This document shows, piece after piece, positions 51,674 to 61,289 of a DNA stretch of 64,000 nt. The notes beneath the pieces are model-generated. The model saw only the letters and a list, made by a program, of their open reading frames with translations, searched no databases and was not told the DNA's origin. Each line of letters starts with the position of its first letter. Position 1 is the stretch's first letter. The stretch is from Thermococcus onnurineus NA1 (GTDB lineage Archaea > Methanobacteriota_B > Thermococci > Thermococcales > Thermococcaceae), in contig NC_011529.1 in assembly GCF_000018365.1 (NCBI RefSeq), forward strand, positions 62,001 through 126,000, in the 5' to 3' direction. A program made the position numbers and the translations under genes.

Positions 51674-54577
51674 TCACTCCACGAACACCGCCGGCTTCAT
51701 TGGCATCGCGGCCTTTTTCTTTCCGCCCTTGTCCTCCTCTGGGTTGATGATTATCTCCAAGCCAAGCTCCTTCTCGATGAAGTCCTTGGCTTCTCTCAGG
51801 GCCTTTTCCTCGTCGATGCGCTTGATCTCAAAGGCTCTGTCCTTTATCAGGCGCTGTATCATCTTGCTTATCTCCTTGCCGTGCTTCCTCATCTCAGGGT
51901 CTTTCATGAGCTCGGACATGGCTGCCTTGAAGTCCCTCTTTTCAGCGACGGCCTCAGCAACGCGCCACTTCCACTCTGGAGCCGTGTAGATGTATGCCCT
52001 CTTTGCGTCCTCTATCTTTGCCACGCGGATTATCTCCTTGATGTCCTCGATGAGGTTCTTGACGTACTCCTCCTCCAGTTCGATGGTCTCGTTCCACCAG
52101 GCCGGGTTCGGCTCAGGCCACTTCGCCAGGCTGACAAATCCCTCTCCTCCGAGCTTCTCCCAGAGCTCCTCGCTGATGTGCGGTGTGAACGGGGCCATGA
52201 GCCTGACCCATACGTCGGCGAGGGTTCTCAGCACGTAGCGCTTTGCCTCGTCGTCCCTTCCCTCGGTTCTCCTTAGATACCAGCGCAGGTCGTTCAGGAC
52301 TGAATAAAACGCCCACTGCACGGCCGTTCTCGTTCTGAACTCCTCCAGGCCCTTGGTGGCTCCTTCAATGGCCTTGTTCAGGCGGTGCAGCATCCACCTG
52401 TCGATGTCCTTCAGCTCGACGCCCTCTTTGGCCTCATAGCTCGCGAACTCGCTCACTAGCTCGTAGAACCTCTCGACCTGCTTCCTGAGCTTGCCGACCT
52501 CCTTCCTGCGCCAGTCGAAGTCGCTGTCGTGTTCAGCCAAACCCATTATGTAGAGTCTCACAACGTCTGCGCCGTTCTCCTCGATGGCGTCGATGAAGTT
52601 CAGCACGTTGCCCTTGCTCTTGCTCATCTTCTGGCCCTCAAGCGTTCCGAAGCCGTTTACGGCTATGCCCCTCGGCCAGTGCCCCTTCCTGAATATCGCC
52701 ACGTGGTTGAAGATGAAGAACGTCAGGTGGTTCGGGATTAAGTCTTTCGCCGAGCAGCGCCAGTCAAGCGGATACCAGTACTCGAACTCCTCCTTCATCT
52801 CGTGGATTATCTCTGCCGGAATGCCCGTTTTCTCAGCCAGCTCCTTCTCCCTCTCTTCGCTGAACTCCTCCCTGAACAGGTAGTCGAAGAACTCCCTGTC
52901 GAGCTTCTCAGGGTCGAGCCTGCCCTCTTCTCTCAGCTTGTTGATGTGCCTGCTTATGGTGTAGTAGGCCATGTAGATGGTCGAGTCGCTCAGGCTCTCG
53001 ATTACCCACTCCGGATCCCATGGAAGTGGTGTTCCAAGACCAACTTTCCTCGCGCAGGCCTTCTTGTCGAGCCAGTCTATTACCGCCTCGAACTGTGTGC
53101 GCCTGCTCTCTGGGTAAATCGTCATGTTGGCTAGAGCTTCCCTCGCCTTTTCCTTCCACTCGGGGTTTCCGTAGTCGATGAACCACTGGTCGTGGATTAT
53201 CTTGATGACCGCCTGGTTGCCGAACCTTGAAATGACCGGCTTCTCGGCGAACTCGTACATTATCTCGGCGATGCCCTTCTCCTGGAGCTCCTTCGCTATT
53301 AGGTCCTTAACCTCCTGAACGGGCTTGCCTGCGTAGGGCTCAATCTTGAAGACTCCCTTGTGGTACTCTGCCTTGTAGATGTTCTTGGTGGCTTCCTCGA
53401 GCTTTTCCTCGTCCTTCTGGCTCTTTACACCGAGCTTCTCAACTTCCTCAACCGCCGGGAACTCGCCGTAGCCCTCAAGCTTTATCAGCGAGATGTAGCT
53501 TATCTCCTCAACCACACGCGGGTCGATGTCGTACTTCAGCAGTATCTCGGTTTCCTTCTTTAAATCCTCTAAAGCCACGTGGTCGAAGGGAGCATGAGCA
53601 GGAACGCTCATAACAACTCCGGTCGCGTTGTCAGGGTCAACGAACTCAGCCGGCAGGATTATGACCTCGTCGCCCGTTACGGGGTTCTTCACGTACTTAC
53701 CAATGAGTCTCTCGCCCTTGAACTCCTCGATGACCTCAATTTCCCTGTCCTGGAAGGAGAGCTTGTAAGCTGCCTCCTTGCTGATTATCCAGGTCTCTTC
53801 CCTATCGCCGCGCCTGACCTTTGCTTTGACGTAGATCGCCTCTGGATTCAGCCACATGTTGGTTACGCCATAGACCGTCTCCGGCCTCAGCGTAGCGGCC
53901 GGCATGTATATTTCCTCGCCGTTCTCCTCCAGGATAAACTTGATGATGACGTACTCAAGTATCTGAACGTCCTCGCCCTCCATTATGTCGTGGTCGCCGA
54001 GCGGGGTGCCAACAACAGGGTCCCATCTAACCCTGTGGGCGCCCTTAACGACCAGCCCCATGTCTTTGAGCGTCCAGAACTGCCACTCTATGAATTTGCT
54101 GAAGGGCGGGAAGAGTGAAGTCGTGTGGAACTCCCTGCTCCAGTCAACGGAGAAGCCGGCCCTTATGAAGGTCTCCCTCGCGGCCTTCATGAAGTACTTG
54201 ACTATCTCCTTTGGGTCCTCGAACTTCCACAGTATCTCCTCGGGCACCTTGTAGACGTCGCGGTAGATGTGGATGGTCTTTGGATCGCGGTTCTTTATGC
54301 GCTCAGCGATTCCGACTATCGGGGCTCCCGTGATGTGCCATGCCATGGGGAACAGCACGTTGTAGCCCTGCATTCTCTTAAAGCGCGCTATGACGTCGGG
54401 AATCGTATATGTTCTCGCGTGGCCAACGTGAAGATGGCCTGAGAGGTATGGAAAAGCGACTGTTATGTAGAACTTCTTCTCCTTGGGTTTGGCATTTCTA
54501 TCGGGTTCAAAGACCCTATCTTCCATCCAGCGCTTCTGCCACTTCTCCTCAATGGCCTTGAAGTTAAGCTCAGCCAT
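51674..54577 (-). CDS. leuS: Leucyl-tRNA synthetase
   Basis: The 967-residue class I enzyme has the HIGH-type motif GHLHVGHARTYTIPD, a CP1 editing domain, and KMSKSKGNVL, with the archaeal/eukaryotic C-terminal extension. ATG 54,577 (MAELNFKAIEEKW) is preferred because AGGAGGT lies six bases upstream, while ATG 54,583 is directly behind it. Upstream lies a region of about 125 bases able to fold, which may be a regulatory leader. Confidence 0.96.
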   Translation of the reverse strand: MAELNFKAIEEKWQKRWMEDRVFEPDRNAKPKEKKFYITVAFPYLSGHLHVGHARTYTIPDVIARFKRMQGYNVLFPMAWHITGAPIVGIAERIKNRDPKTIHIYRDVYKVPEEILWKFEDPKEIVKYFMKAARETFIRAGFSVDWSREFHTTSLFPPFSKFIEWQFWTLKDMGLVVKGAHRVRWDPVVGTPLGDHDIMEGEDVQILEYVIIKFILEENGEEIYMPAATLRPETVYGVTNMWLNPEAIYVKAKVRRGDREETWIISKEAAYKLSFQDREIEVIEEFKGERLIGKYVKNPVTGDEVIILPAEFVDPDNATGVVMSVPAHAPFDHVALEDLKKETEILLKYDIDPRVVEEISYISLIKLEGYGEFPAVEEVEKLGVKSQKDEEKLEEATKNIYKAEYHKGVFKIEPYAGKPVQEVKDLIAKELQEKGIAEIMYEFAEKPVISRFGNQAVIKIIHDQWFIDYGNPEWKEKAREALANMTIYPESRRTQFEAVIDWLDKKACARKVGLGTPLPWDPEWVIESLSDSTIYMAYYTISRHINKLREEGRLDPEKLDREFFDYLFREEFSEEREKELAEKTGIPAEIIHEMKEEFEYWYPLDWRCSAKDLIPNHLTFFIFNHVAIFRKGHWPRGIAVNGFGTLEGQKMSKSKGNVLNFIDAIEENGADVVRLYIMGLAEHDSDFDWRRKEVGKLRKQVERFYELVSEFASYEAKEGVELKDIDRWMLHRLNKAIEGATKGLEEFRTRTAVQWAFYSVLNDLRWYLRRTEGRDDEAKRYVLRTLADVWVRLMAPFTPHISEELWEKLGGEGFVSLAKWPEPNPAWWNETIELEEEYVKNLIEDIKEIIRVAKIEDAKRAYIYTAPEWKWRVAEAVAEKRDFKAAMSELMKDPEMRKHGKEISKMIQRLIKDRAFEIKRIDEEKALREAKDFIEKELGLEIIINPEEDKGGKKKAAMPMKPAVFVE

Positions 54578-54583
54578 GCTCAT

Positions 54584-54864
54584 ACCTCCTCAAAGTTTTT
54601 CCAAAAGAGCTTGAACGGTAGTCCAGAATAGGGGGGTTATCGGGGAAATCAGTTATCGATGCGATTTGAACGGTGGAGAAGACACTCCCCCCTCATAGGC
54701 ATCGCACCGAATAACGGTTTTGAGTATTTAAGGTTTTTGGACATTCAAAAGCGGACAGACTTTTTGTCCACTTTCAGCTCGGCATGGTAAATTATTTAAG
54801 CAAGTTGTAGCAAAGTATCCGCAGATTTTAGTTTCCCATCTAAACTTGTTTGGGTGATTGAGAT
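54584..54864. promoter_or_regulatory. Divergent spacer: structured leuS leader and promoters
   Basis: A minus-strand TATA (CTTAAATAC, 54,724-54,732) serves leuS. Between it and leuS a nested stem is visible: GTTAT/ATAAC (54,652-54,656 with 54,711-54,715), CGATGC/GCATCG (54,657-54,662 with 54,699-54,704) and an inner GGAG/CTCC. The expected transcript start, about 25 bases from the TATA box, falls near 54,703, so the outer arm may lie just outside the message. For the plus strand, AATTATTTAA at about 54,789-54,799 is the promoter of the NYN gene. Confidence 0.5.
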
Positions 54865-56955
54865 ATGCTGGGGAATCCTGAGTTAGTTTATGTTGATGAC
54901 ATTGAGGGTGGTCCCGTCATCGTGGTCAGAAAGTATGAGGATTATAAGTCCCTCTTAAATAAATACAAACCGGACGTTATGTATGCATCTGACAGATATT
55001 TCTACTTCTGGGACGGCAACAAGTTTTATGCACTCAGAAGGAGAGGATACAAGACGTTTAGGGATTTGGAGCTGTCGGTGAAGCTCGGGTTTTGGGATGC
55101 ATCGGAAAATCTAAAATCTATTGAGTCCATTGGGGAGAAAGTTGATATCGACTATGGGAAGATAATAATACGCGGATATAACAAAGAGGGGAAACAGGTG
55201 ACTCTGAAGTTTAACTCCGAAGGTGAATTGTTCTATTATGCAATGGACAGCGGATTTGAAGATTTTAATGAATTCGTGGACGCCCTGAAGCTTGGTTTCC
55301 TTGATGGTGAATCATTCAGAAAAGCCTTATCGGGAGGATTCGCAGGCGCATCCGAATATTTTGATGCAATTGAGGGAGGGTTCACTAGATTTGATGAGTA
55401 CGACGAAGCTAGGCGGCTTAATATTCCCTCCAAGTGGGAATACGACCTATTTAAGGAACTCAGCCTGATAAAGGAAAAGTACTCTTTGAAAACGATAGAA
55501 GAGGCTCATCTCATTAAAATTATATGCGACATGCCTGTTGGTGAGAGGGCTTCACTTCTGTCTCTTTGGAATCGTCTGCATTCTGAAAGGACAAAGGTAT
55601 TGAGGAGATACAACATATGGAATCGGAATACGAACTGGTATGGAGAACCGGAAATCCTGATCAGCCCAAAATCACTTGAGGAGTATCTGGTCTCGTCGAA
55701 GATTATACGGAAGTTTGGAAAGTACGATGAGAAAGCCAAGTTGTTTGTGCGTATTCTGCCGGGAGGATTTTTAAGTGAAGACGAATACAAAGATGCAACT
55801 TCTAGAGGGTACAGGAATAGGCGTGAATACTTAGATGCCCAGAAAAGAGGTTTCATTGGTTCCCTTAATAAGTTACGGTCTATCGAGCCCTTCACCATAT
55901 TTGAAACAACCTACAAAGTTTCAGGAACTCCCAATTTAAACCTTGGTGAAGAGTGCAAGATAAAATCGGGGAGAATTGGTGAGTGGAAGAAGCTGACGCT
56001 TAAGGATCTAGGGATCTCAACCGAGGCTGAGCTTTATAGATATGCCGTTGATAACGGCTTTGAGTCATTTGGAGAGTTTTTTGAGTCCCTTAAACTTGGA
56101 ACCCTGAAACGGGAGGAGTACCTTGCTGCTAAGAAGGGCAAGTTCAAGAGCATACTGGAGTTCTGGATTTCCAAAGGATTGGGTCATTCCAGGAGACAGG
56201 AATTGATACGGGAGATTTATGCTGATTATGAGGAGCTTAAGAAACTCAAGGAAACCTACAAACTTAGGACCTACGGAGATGCCTTGGTCTTTAGGTTGCT
56301 CCGTACGCTCCAGCAGAAGAAACGGAAGATTGACTTGGACAGCCTGTGGAGATGGCTAAAGGAGTGCGAGTACACATATTTTAGCAGGGAATCACTGTGG
56401 TATCACCTTGGTAGAAAAAGCAGGAATTACAGAACCTTCACCAGTAAGGAAGAGCTGGAAAAATACCTCATCACTCTGTTAAAGAGGCACGATGAACTCG
56501 GAACCTACGATCCTGAGAGCAAGTTGTTCGTACCGAAACTGCCCCCTGTCATTGTTGATGGAAGCAACGTGGCATGGGAAGGCAGGGATAAAAGGGGCGG
56601 GGAAAGGGCATTAGCAAAGAACATTGAACTCGTCGTCGAGAAGCTGAAGGAACTTGGGTACTCAGAAATATACGTCTTTGTGGATGCCAGTCTAAAGTAT
56701 CAAGTGGAGGACAGGGGATTACTGGAGAAGCTGATTGTATCCAAGATTGTGAAGTTAATGCCTGCCGAAGTGCAGGCAGATGAGTACATAATAAAATACG
56801 CCCTTGACATTGACGCGTATATAATCTCCAACGATAGATACAAAGAATGGAGAAAGAAGAACCCGGACCTCGAAGAGTTCATCAAAACACATAGAGTTAC
56901 TTTCACGATACACAAGGGAATCGTGCACTTTGACGGAAAGATTGAGGGTTTATGA
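54865..56955 (+). CDS. NYN-domain ribonuclease-like protein with two large tandem repeats
   Basis: The 696-residue protein ends with a NYN/Zc3h12a-type nuclease domain (about residues 560-696): PPVIVDGSNVAWEG with Asp565 and Asn568, VFVDAS, Asp639 in QADEYIIKYALDIDAY, and Asp657 in ISNDRY form the acidic metal site of such RNases. Before it stand two related modules of about 190 residues (about 100-300 and 365-558). Each has LYxYAxDxGFExFxEF..LKxG, a LKEKYxLKT helix, an SLWxxL helix, SKEELEKYL-type helix and KYDExAKLFVxxLP. No signal peptide. Likely an RNA-cutting protein whose repeats bind RNA or a partner; possible role in RNA decay or defence. I know no named function. Confidence 0.75.
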   Translation: MLGNPELVYVDDIEGGPVIVVRKYEDYKSLLNKYKPDVMYASDRYFYFWDGNKFYALRRRGYKTFRDLELSVKLGFWDASENLKSIESIGEKVDIDYGKIIIRGYNKEGKQVTLKFNSEGELFYYAMDSGFEDFNEFVDALKLGFLDGESFRKALSGGFAGASEYFDAIEGGFTRFDEYDEARRLNIPSKWEYDLFKELSLIKEKYSLKTIEEAHLIKIICDMPVGERASLLSLWNRLHSERTKVLRRYNIWNRNTNWYGEPEILISPKSLEEYLVSSKIIRKFGKYDEKAKLFVRILPGGFLSEDEYKDATSRGYRNRREYLDAQKRGFIGSLNKLRSIEPFTIFETTYKVSGTPNLNLGEECKIKSGRIGEWKKLTLKDLGISTEAELYRYAVDNGFESFGEFFESLKLGTLKREEYLAAKKGKFKSILEFWISKGLGHSRRQELIREIYADYEELKKLKETYKLRTYGDALVFRLLRTLQQKKRKIDLDSLWRWLKECEYTYFSRESLWYHLGRKSRNYRTFTSKEELEKYLITLLKRHDELGTYDPESKLFVPKLPPVIVDGSNVAWEGRDKRGGERALAKNIELVVEKLKELGYSEIYVFVDASLKYQVEDRGLLEKLIVSKIVKLMPAEVQADEYIIKYALDIDAYIISNDRYKEWRKKNPDLEEFIKTHRVTFTIHKGIVHFDGKIEGL

Positions 56956-56961
56956 GGGAGC

Positions 56962-58032
56962 TCACACGATTATCAGCTCCCTCGGTGCCTTCGTCAACCT
57001 TCTTCCCTTTCCGCCCTCAACGACCACATCGTCCTCTATTCTAACTCCCCCCAGGCCCGGCACGTAGATGCCCGGCTCTATCGTGAAGGTCATGCCGTTC
57101 TTGAGGATTACCTCGCCGTCCGGCCCGATGTATGGCTCCTCGTGGACGTCTAAGCCAAGTCCATGGCCAGTTCTGTGAGTGAAGTACTCGCCATAGCCCG
57201 CTTCCGCTATGTAGTTCCTTGCCGCTTTGTCAACCTCCTTCGCCTTTAGGCCCTCGCGGACGGTCTGGAAGGCGCCCTCCTGGGCGTTTTTGACGACCTC
57301 ATAAATCTCCAGAAGCTTCTTGTCTGGCTTTCCTAACGCAATGGTCCTCGTTATGTCTGAGCAGTAGCCTTCCCACTTTGCGCCGTAGTCGAGGATAACG
57401 AGGTCTCCTTCCCCCAGTTTCCTCTCGCCGGGCGCGTGGTGGGGATTTGCCCCATTCTCACCGCTGGCAACTATTGGCTCGAAGGATATCCCGTCGGAGC
57501 GCTCCCTTATGAGGAGCTCAATTTTCAGGGCAAGGTCTTTCTCGCGCATTCCGATTAAGTCCATGCCGATTATCTCCTCGAAGACCTCATCGACGATCTT
57601 TGCCGCCTTCTCCATGAGCCTAATTTCCTCAGCGTCTTTTCTCATTCTAAGCTCGCGCATCAGAATGCTTAACGGATGGAACTCGAAGCTTCCAAGCTTG
57701 AGAATACCTATCAGCCAGTCTGCCCTCATCGTGTTCTCCACAAGGATCCTGCCAGATGATAGGTCGAGTTCCTTTAGGATTTCGGCGAGCTTCCCGTAGG
57801 GATTCTCTCCATCACGCCAGAAGGTAGCAGGGAAATCCCTGATGACGTTCTCGTAGAGGCTTGGCGCTAAAAGGTGGTACTCACCGTTCGAATTGACGGC
57901 TAGAACCGTTAGTCTCTCTCCCGCTTCGTGGATGTGCAGGCTCGTTAGGTAGTAGAGGTTCGTCCCCGGGCTTATCAGCGCTCCGTCGAAGGCTTTTTCC
58001 TTGAGCAGAGAAGTGAGCTTGTTGAGGCGCAT
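56962..58032 (-). CDS. pepQ: Xaa-Pro dipeptidase (prolidase)
   Basis: The enzyme releases proline from the C-terminus of dipeptides and needs two metal ions. The 356-residue product has an N-terminal creatinase-like domain and the pita-bread metallopeptidase domain with metal ligands in LDYGAKWEGYCSDITRT, TGHGLGLDVHE, TIEPGIY and VRIEDDV, as in the P. furiosus prolidase. ATG 58,032 follows GGTGA by six bases. It is convergent with the NYN gene, 6 bases from its stop. Confidence 0.92.
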   Translation of the reverse strand: MRLNKLTSLLKEKAFDGALISPGTNLYYLTSLHIHEAGERLTVLAVNSNGEYHLLAPSLYENVIRDFPATFWRDGENPYGKLAEILKELDLSSGRILVENTMRADWLIGILKLGSFEFHPLSILMRELRMRKDAEEIRLMEKAAKIVDEVFEEIIGMDLIGMREKDLALKIELLIRERSDGISFEPIVASGENGANPHHAPGERKLGEGDLVILDYGAKWEGYCSDITRTIALGKPDKKLLEIYEVVKNAQEGAFQTVREGLKAKEVDKAARNYIAEAGYGEYFTHRTGHGLGLDVHEEPYIGPDGEVILKNGMTFTIEPGIYVPGLGGVRIEDDVVVEGGKGRRLTKAPRELIIV

Positions 58033-58084
58033 GGTTTTCACCGCTTCGACTACTCCGCAACTTTTAAAAACCTAATCTCGAACT

Positions 58085-58159
58085 TCGCCCGACTAGGCGG
58101 GGCAAACCCGCGGGATGTTCCCGTAAGGGAGAACCACAAACGAGGAAGGAGGGAGCAAG
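58085..58159 (+). promoter_or_regulatory. Structured leader of the eL15 gene
   Basis: Just before eL15 lie two consecutive small hairpins: GCGGG-GCAAA-CCCGC (58,097-58,111) and GTTCCC-GTAA-GGGAGAAC (58,117-58,134, with a bulge), followed by ACCACAAACGAGG and the binding site GGAAGGAGGG. This GC-rich folded stretch in the leader of a ribosomal protein gene suggests feedback control by eL15 or another protein. Both stems are direct readings; the role is inference. Confidence 0.5.
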
Positions 58160-58744
58160 ATGGGAATGTACAAGTACATTAGGGAAGCCTGGAAGAGCCC
58201 GAAGAAGAGCTACGTCGGGCAGCTTCTCAAAAAGAGGATGATAAAGTGGCGCCGCGAGCCGGTCGTCGTTCGCGTTGAGAGGCCGACCAGGCTCGACAGG
58301 GCCAGGAGCCTCGGCTATCAGGCCAAGCAGGGCTACGTCATTGTTCGCGTTCGCGTCAGGCGCGGCGGAAGGAAGAGGCCCAGGTGGAAGGGTGGTAGGA
58401 AGCCCTCCAAGATGGGTATGGTCAAGTACTCACCCAAGAAGAGCCTTCAGTGGATTGCCGAGGAGAAGGCCGCTCGCAAGTTCCCGAACCTTGAGGTCCT
58501 CAACAGCTACTGGGTCGGCGAGGACGGAATGTACAAGTGGTTTGAGGTCATCATGGTCGACCCGCACCACCCGGTTATAAAGAGCGATCCGAAGATCGCC
58601 TGGATCGCCGGCAAGGCCCACAAGGGCAGGGTCTTCCGTGGCCTCACCAGCGCCGGCAGGAAGAGCCGCGGCCTGAGGAACAAGGGCAAGGGCGCCGAGA
58701 AGGTCAGGCCCAGTGTGAGGGCCAACAAGGGCAAGACCAAGTGA
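58160..58744 (+). CDS. rpl15e: Large ribosomal subunit protein eL15 (L15e)
   Basis: The 194-residue protein [20 protein letters not shown] is archaeal eL15, a large subunit protein absent from Bacteria, with the basic [21 protein letters not shown] and [20 protein letters not shown] segments. ATG 58,160 follows GGAGGGAGCAAG. It heads a group with a COG1325-type RNA-binding protein and Rnp3, the same order as in other Thermococcales. Confidence 0.96.
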   Translation: MGMYKYIREAWKSPKKSYVGQLLKKRMIKWRREPVVVRVERPTRLDRARSLGYQAKQGYVIVRVRVRRGGRKRPRWKGGRKPSKMGMVKYSPKKSLQWIAEEKAARKFPNLEVLNSYWVGEDGMYKWFEVIMVDPHHPVIKSDPKIAWIAGKAHKGRVFRGLTSAGRKSRGLRNKGKGAEKVRPSVRANKGKTK

Positions 58745-58837
58745 TTCTGCCCTTTTGTTTCTATTCCTTCAGCTTTTTGTCCCCAGTCCAGGCGAACTTT
58801 TTAAACCCTTCATCGTTTCTCTTCTCTGGTGAGAAAA

Positions 58838-59293
58838 ATGGCAAAGATAAAGGCACATCACGTCAGGCTGACCACCTTCATCCACGCGACTGAGGATGAG
58901 GACAAGGTTCTTGAGGCTATAGGCACCTTCATCCCGGAGGAGATTGACGACGATGACGTTCTCTTTGACATAGTGGAAACGCGGGGCTTCTTCGGCAACC
59001 CTATTAAAGTCGTGAACGTCGAGATAAAGCGGAGCAAGGCGGTTAGAAAGTTCATTGACTACTTCAAGGAGCTCCTGAGCGATCGGGATAAAACCTACCT
59101 CCTTGACCACCTTGACGAGAAGATTGACGAGGAAGGGACGCTCTATGTCCGCTTTAACAAGCAGAGGGCCTACCTCGGCGACGCGGAGGTTGATGAGGGA
59201 GAAGACGTCATCCAGGTCAGGATAAAGGTCAAAGCATTCCCGATGAGAAAGGACGCGGTGGTGAAAGCCGTCAAGGAGTGGCTGGAGGAATGA
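58838..59293 (+). CDS. COG1325-type predicted RNA-binding/exosome-associated protein
   Basis: The 151-residue product MAKIKAHHVRLTTFIHATED is of the COG1325 family, which gene-neighbourhood work linked to the archaeal exosome and RNase P; it has an alpha/beta fold with EIKRSKAVRKFIDYF. ATG 58,838 follows GGTGAGAAAA. It overlaps the Rnp3 start by four bases (ATGA), which supports a role in RNA processing. Confidence 0.8.
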   Translation: MAKIKAHHVRLTTFIHATEDEDKVLEAIGTFIPEEIDDDDVLFDIVETRGFFGNPIKVVNVEIKRSKAVRKFIDYFKELLSDRDKTYLLDHLDEKIDEEGTLYVRFNKQRAYLGDAEVDEGEDVIQVRIKVKAFPMRKDAVVKAVKEWLEE

Positions 59294-59961
59294 CCCCCAA
59301 GCCTGAGGAAGCTTCCTTCTCCCGCGAGCACTGGGTTGAGATGGACGTAAGGAGTGAGGATGCCTACAAGCTGGCCAGTGGGTGGTTTGACGAGGTAGTT
59401 TTCACCAAAAGGCTCGTCCTGGAAAAGAGCCTCGACTTCGACGCTCTGAAGGCGGAAATCAAGGAGCTAAAAGAGAGGTACGGGAAGGTTGCCCTCCTCA
59501 TCGTCACGAAAAAGCCGAGCCTAATAAGGGAAGTGAAGAGCCGCAACCTCAAGGTTCTCCTCTACGTCCAGGGCGGCGACATGAGGATCAACCGCTTCGC
59601 TCTAGAGGCCGGCGTTGATGCCCTTATAAGCCCGTGGCTCGGAAGGAAAGACCCCGGCTTCGACCACGTTCTAGCCAGGATAGCGGCCAAAAGGGATGTC
59701 GCCATAGGCTTTTCCCTATCACCCCTTCTCAGCGCTTCTCCCTACGAGAGGGCCCATACTCTGCGTTTCATGATGAAGGTCTGGCAGCTGGTGAACAAGT
59801 ACGACGTCCCGCGCTTCCTCACAAGTTCAGCCGAGAATAGATGGGAAGTCCGCGGGCCGAGGGACTTAATGAGCCTCGGAATAGCGCTTGGCATGGAAAT
59901 TCCCCAGGCCAAGGCAAGCTTGAACTTCTATCCAAGGATGATTTTGGGGAGGAAAAGCTAA
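59290..59961 (+). CDS. rnp3: RNase P protein component 3 (Rpp30)
   Basis: Rnp3 is the archaeal Rpp30 subunit, which with POP5 activates the catalytic domain of RNase P RNA in tRNA 5' maturation. The 223-residue TIM-barrel-like product begins [20 protein letters not shown] and contains [20 protein letters not shown], and the C-terminal [24 protein letters not shown] signature. ATG 59,290 is in the ATGA overlap with the upstream gene, GGAGGA as site. Its stop overlaps the convergent trpB2 by four bases. Confidence 0.93.
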   Translation: MTPKPEEASFSREHWVEMDVRSEDAYKLASGWFDEVVFTKRLVLEKSLDFDALKAEIKELKERYGKVALLIVTKKPSLIREVKSRNLKVLLYVQGGDMRINRFALEAGVDALISPWLGRKDPGFDHVLARIAAKRDVAIGFSLSPLLSASPYERAHTLRFMMKVWQLVNKYDVPRFLTSSAENRWEVRGPRDLMSLGIALGMEIPQAKASLNFYPRMILGRKS

Positions 59962-61289
59962 ACCTCCCCCCTCAAAGCTGGAAGCTCTTCTGGCTCGTAG
60001 TCCTCGAGCTTTCCGTCGAGGAAATCCTCGTAGCCCTTGAGGTCGAGCAGGCCGTGGCCGCTGAGGTTGAAGAGGATGACTTCTTCCTTACCTTCTTCCT
60101 TCGCCTTGAGGGCCCTGTCTATTGCAGCCTTGACCGCGTGGGCGCTCTCGGGTGCTGGGACTATGCCTTCCGTCTTGGCAAAGAGCCGGGCCGCCTCGAA
60201 GACCTCCGTCTGATGGTAGGCTACTGGCCTAACTATCCCGTGGTTTATCAGAATACTGAGCGTTGGAGCCAGGCCGTGGTACCTCAGGCCGCCAGCGTGT
60301 ATCGGCGGGACGTAGTAGGTGTGGCCGAGGGTGTGCATCTTCATCTTCGGCGTTAGCCCTCCAGAGTCGCCGTAGTCGTAGGTGTAAACGCCGCGCGTCA
60401 TGCTCGGTGCCGCCCTTGGCTCAACCGCTATGAACTCGTAGTCAGCTTTGCCGTCTAGTCTATCCTTGACGAAGGGATATGCCAGGCCTGCGAAGTTGCT
60501 TCCTCCCCCAACGCAGCCAATTATGACATCTGGATCCTCAAACTCCTTCATCTGCTCTTTGGCTTCTAGGCCTATGACCGTCTGGTGCATTAAAACGTGG
60601 TTGAGCACGCTTCCGAGGGCGTAGCGCGCTTTTTCGTCCCTTAGAACGTCCTCGATAGCTTCGCTTATCGCTATTCCCAAGCCACCTGGGTGGTTTGGGT
60701 CTTCGCTCAGGAACTTCCTTCCTATCTCGGTCCTGTCGCTTGGACTGGGATAGATTTCGGCACCGTAGAGACGCATTATAGTCTTCCTGTAGGGCTTCTG
60801 GTAAAAGCTGGCCCTAGCCATGTAAACACGAACGTTTATCCCCATTAGTGCCCCTGCCAGAGACAGGGCAGTTCCCCACTGGCCTGCACCTGTCTCTGTT
60901 ACGAGCCTCTCGATGCCCTGCTTCTTCGCGTAGTATGCCTGGGCCAATGCGGTGTTTATCTTGTGGCTGCCCGTTACGGTAGCCCCTTCGTATTTGAAGT
61001 ATATCCTCGCCGGCGTTTCGAGGGCCTTTTCGAGATTCGTCGCCCTGAAGAGGGGCGTTGGACGGCCTATTTTAGCGTAGAGCTCACGAACTTTCTTTGG
61101 AATATCGATGTATCGCTCCATGCTCATTTCCTGCTTCACCAACTCAGATGCGAAGATGCGGAGCAGCTTCTCTGACTCCATGGGCTCGTCCGTCTCCGGG
61201 TCGAGGGGCGGTGCCAAAGGCTCCGGTAGGTCTGGCAGGATGTTGTACCACCTCTTTGGCATTTTGGAATCTGGCAGAACGGCTTTCAT
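59958..61289 (-). CDS. trpB2: Tryptophan synthase beta chain, TrpB2 type
   Basis: The pyridoxal-phosphate enzyme makes tryptophan from indole and serine. The 443-residue TrpB2 form (longer N-terminus than TrpB1) has GSHKINTAL with Lys110 as PLP lysine, ETGAGQWG and the CVGGGSNF phosphate-binding loop. TrpB2 lacks a TrpA partner in the genome neighbourhood here, and may salvage indole or use phosphoserine. ATG 61,289 follows GGAGGTGG. Confidence 0.93.
   Translation of the reverse strand: MKAVLPDSKMPKRWYNILPDLPEPLAPPLDPETDEPMESEKLLRIFASELVKQEMSMERYIDIPKKVRELYAKIGRPTPLFRATNLEKALETPARIYFKYEGATVTGSHKINTALAQAYYAKKQGIERLVTETGAGQWGTALSLAGALMGINVRVYMARASFYQKPYRKTIMRLYGAEIYPSPSDRTEIGRKFLSEDPNHPGGLGIAISEAIEDVLRDEKARYALGSVLNHVLMHQTVIGLEAKEQMKEFEDPDVIIGCVGGGSNFAGLAYPFVKDRLDGKADYEFIAVEPRAAPSMTRGVYTYDYGDSGGLTPKMKMHTLGHTYYVPPIHAGGLRYHGLAPTLSILINHGIVRPVAYHQTEVFEAARLFAKTEGIVPAPESAHAVKAAIDRALKAKEEGKEEVILFNLSGHGLLDLKGYEDFLDGKLEDYEPEELPALRGEV

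Noticed and set aside
52113-54442. Several plus-strand open frames of 70-180 codons inside leuS
   Set aside because: Antisense of a complete leucyl-tRNA synthetase; no ribosome binding sites, leucine/valine-rich shadow composition.
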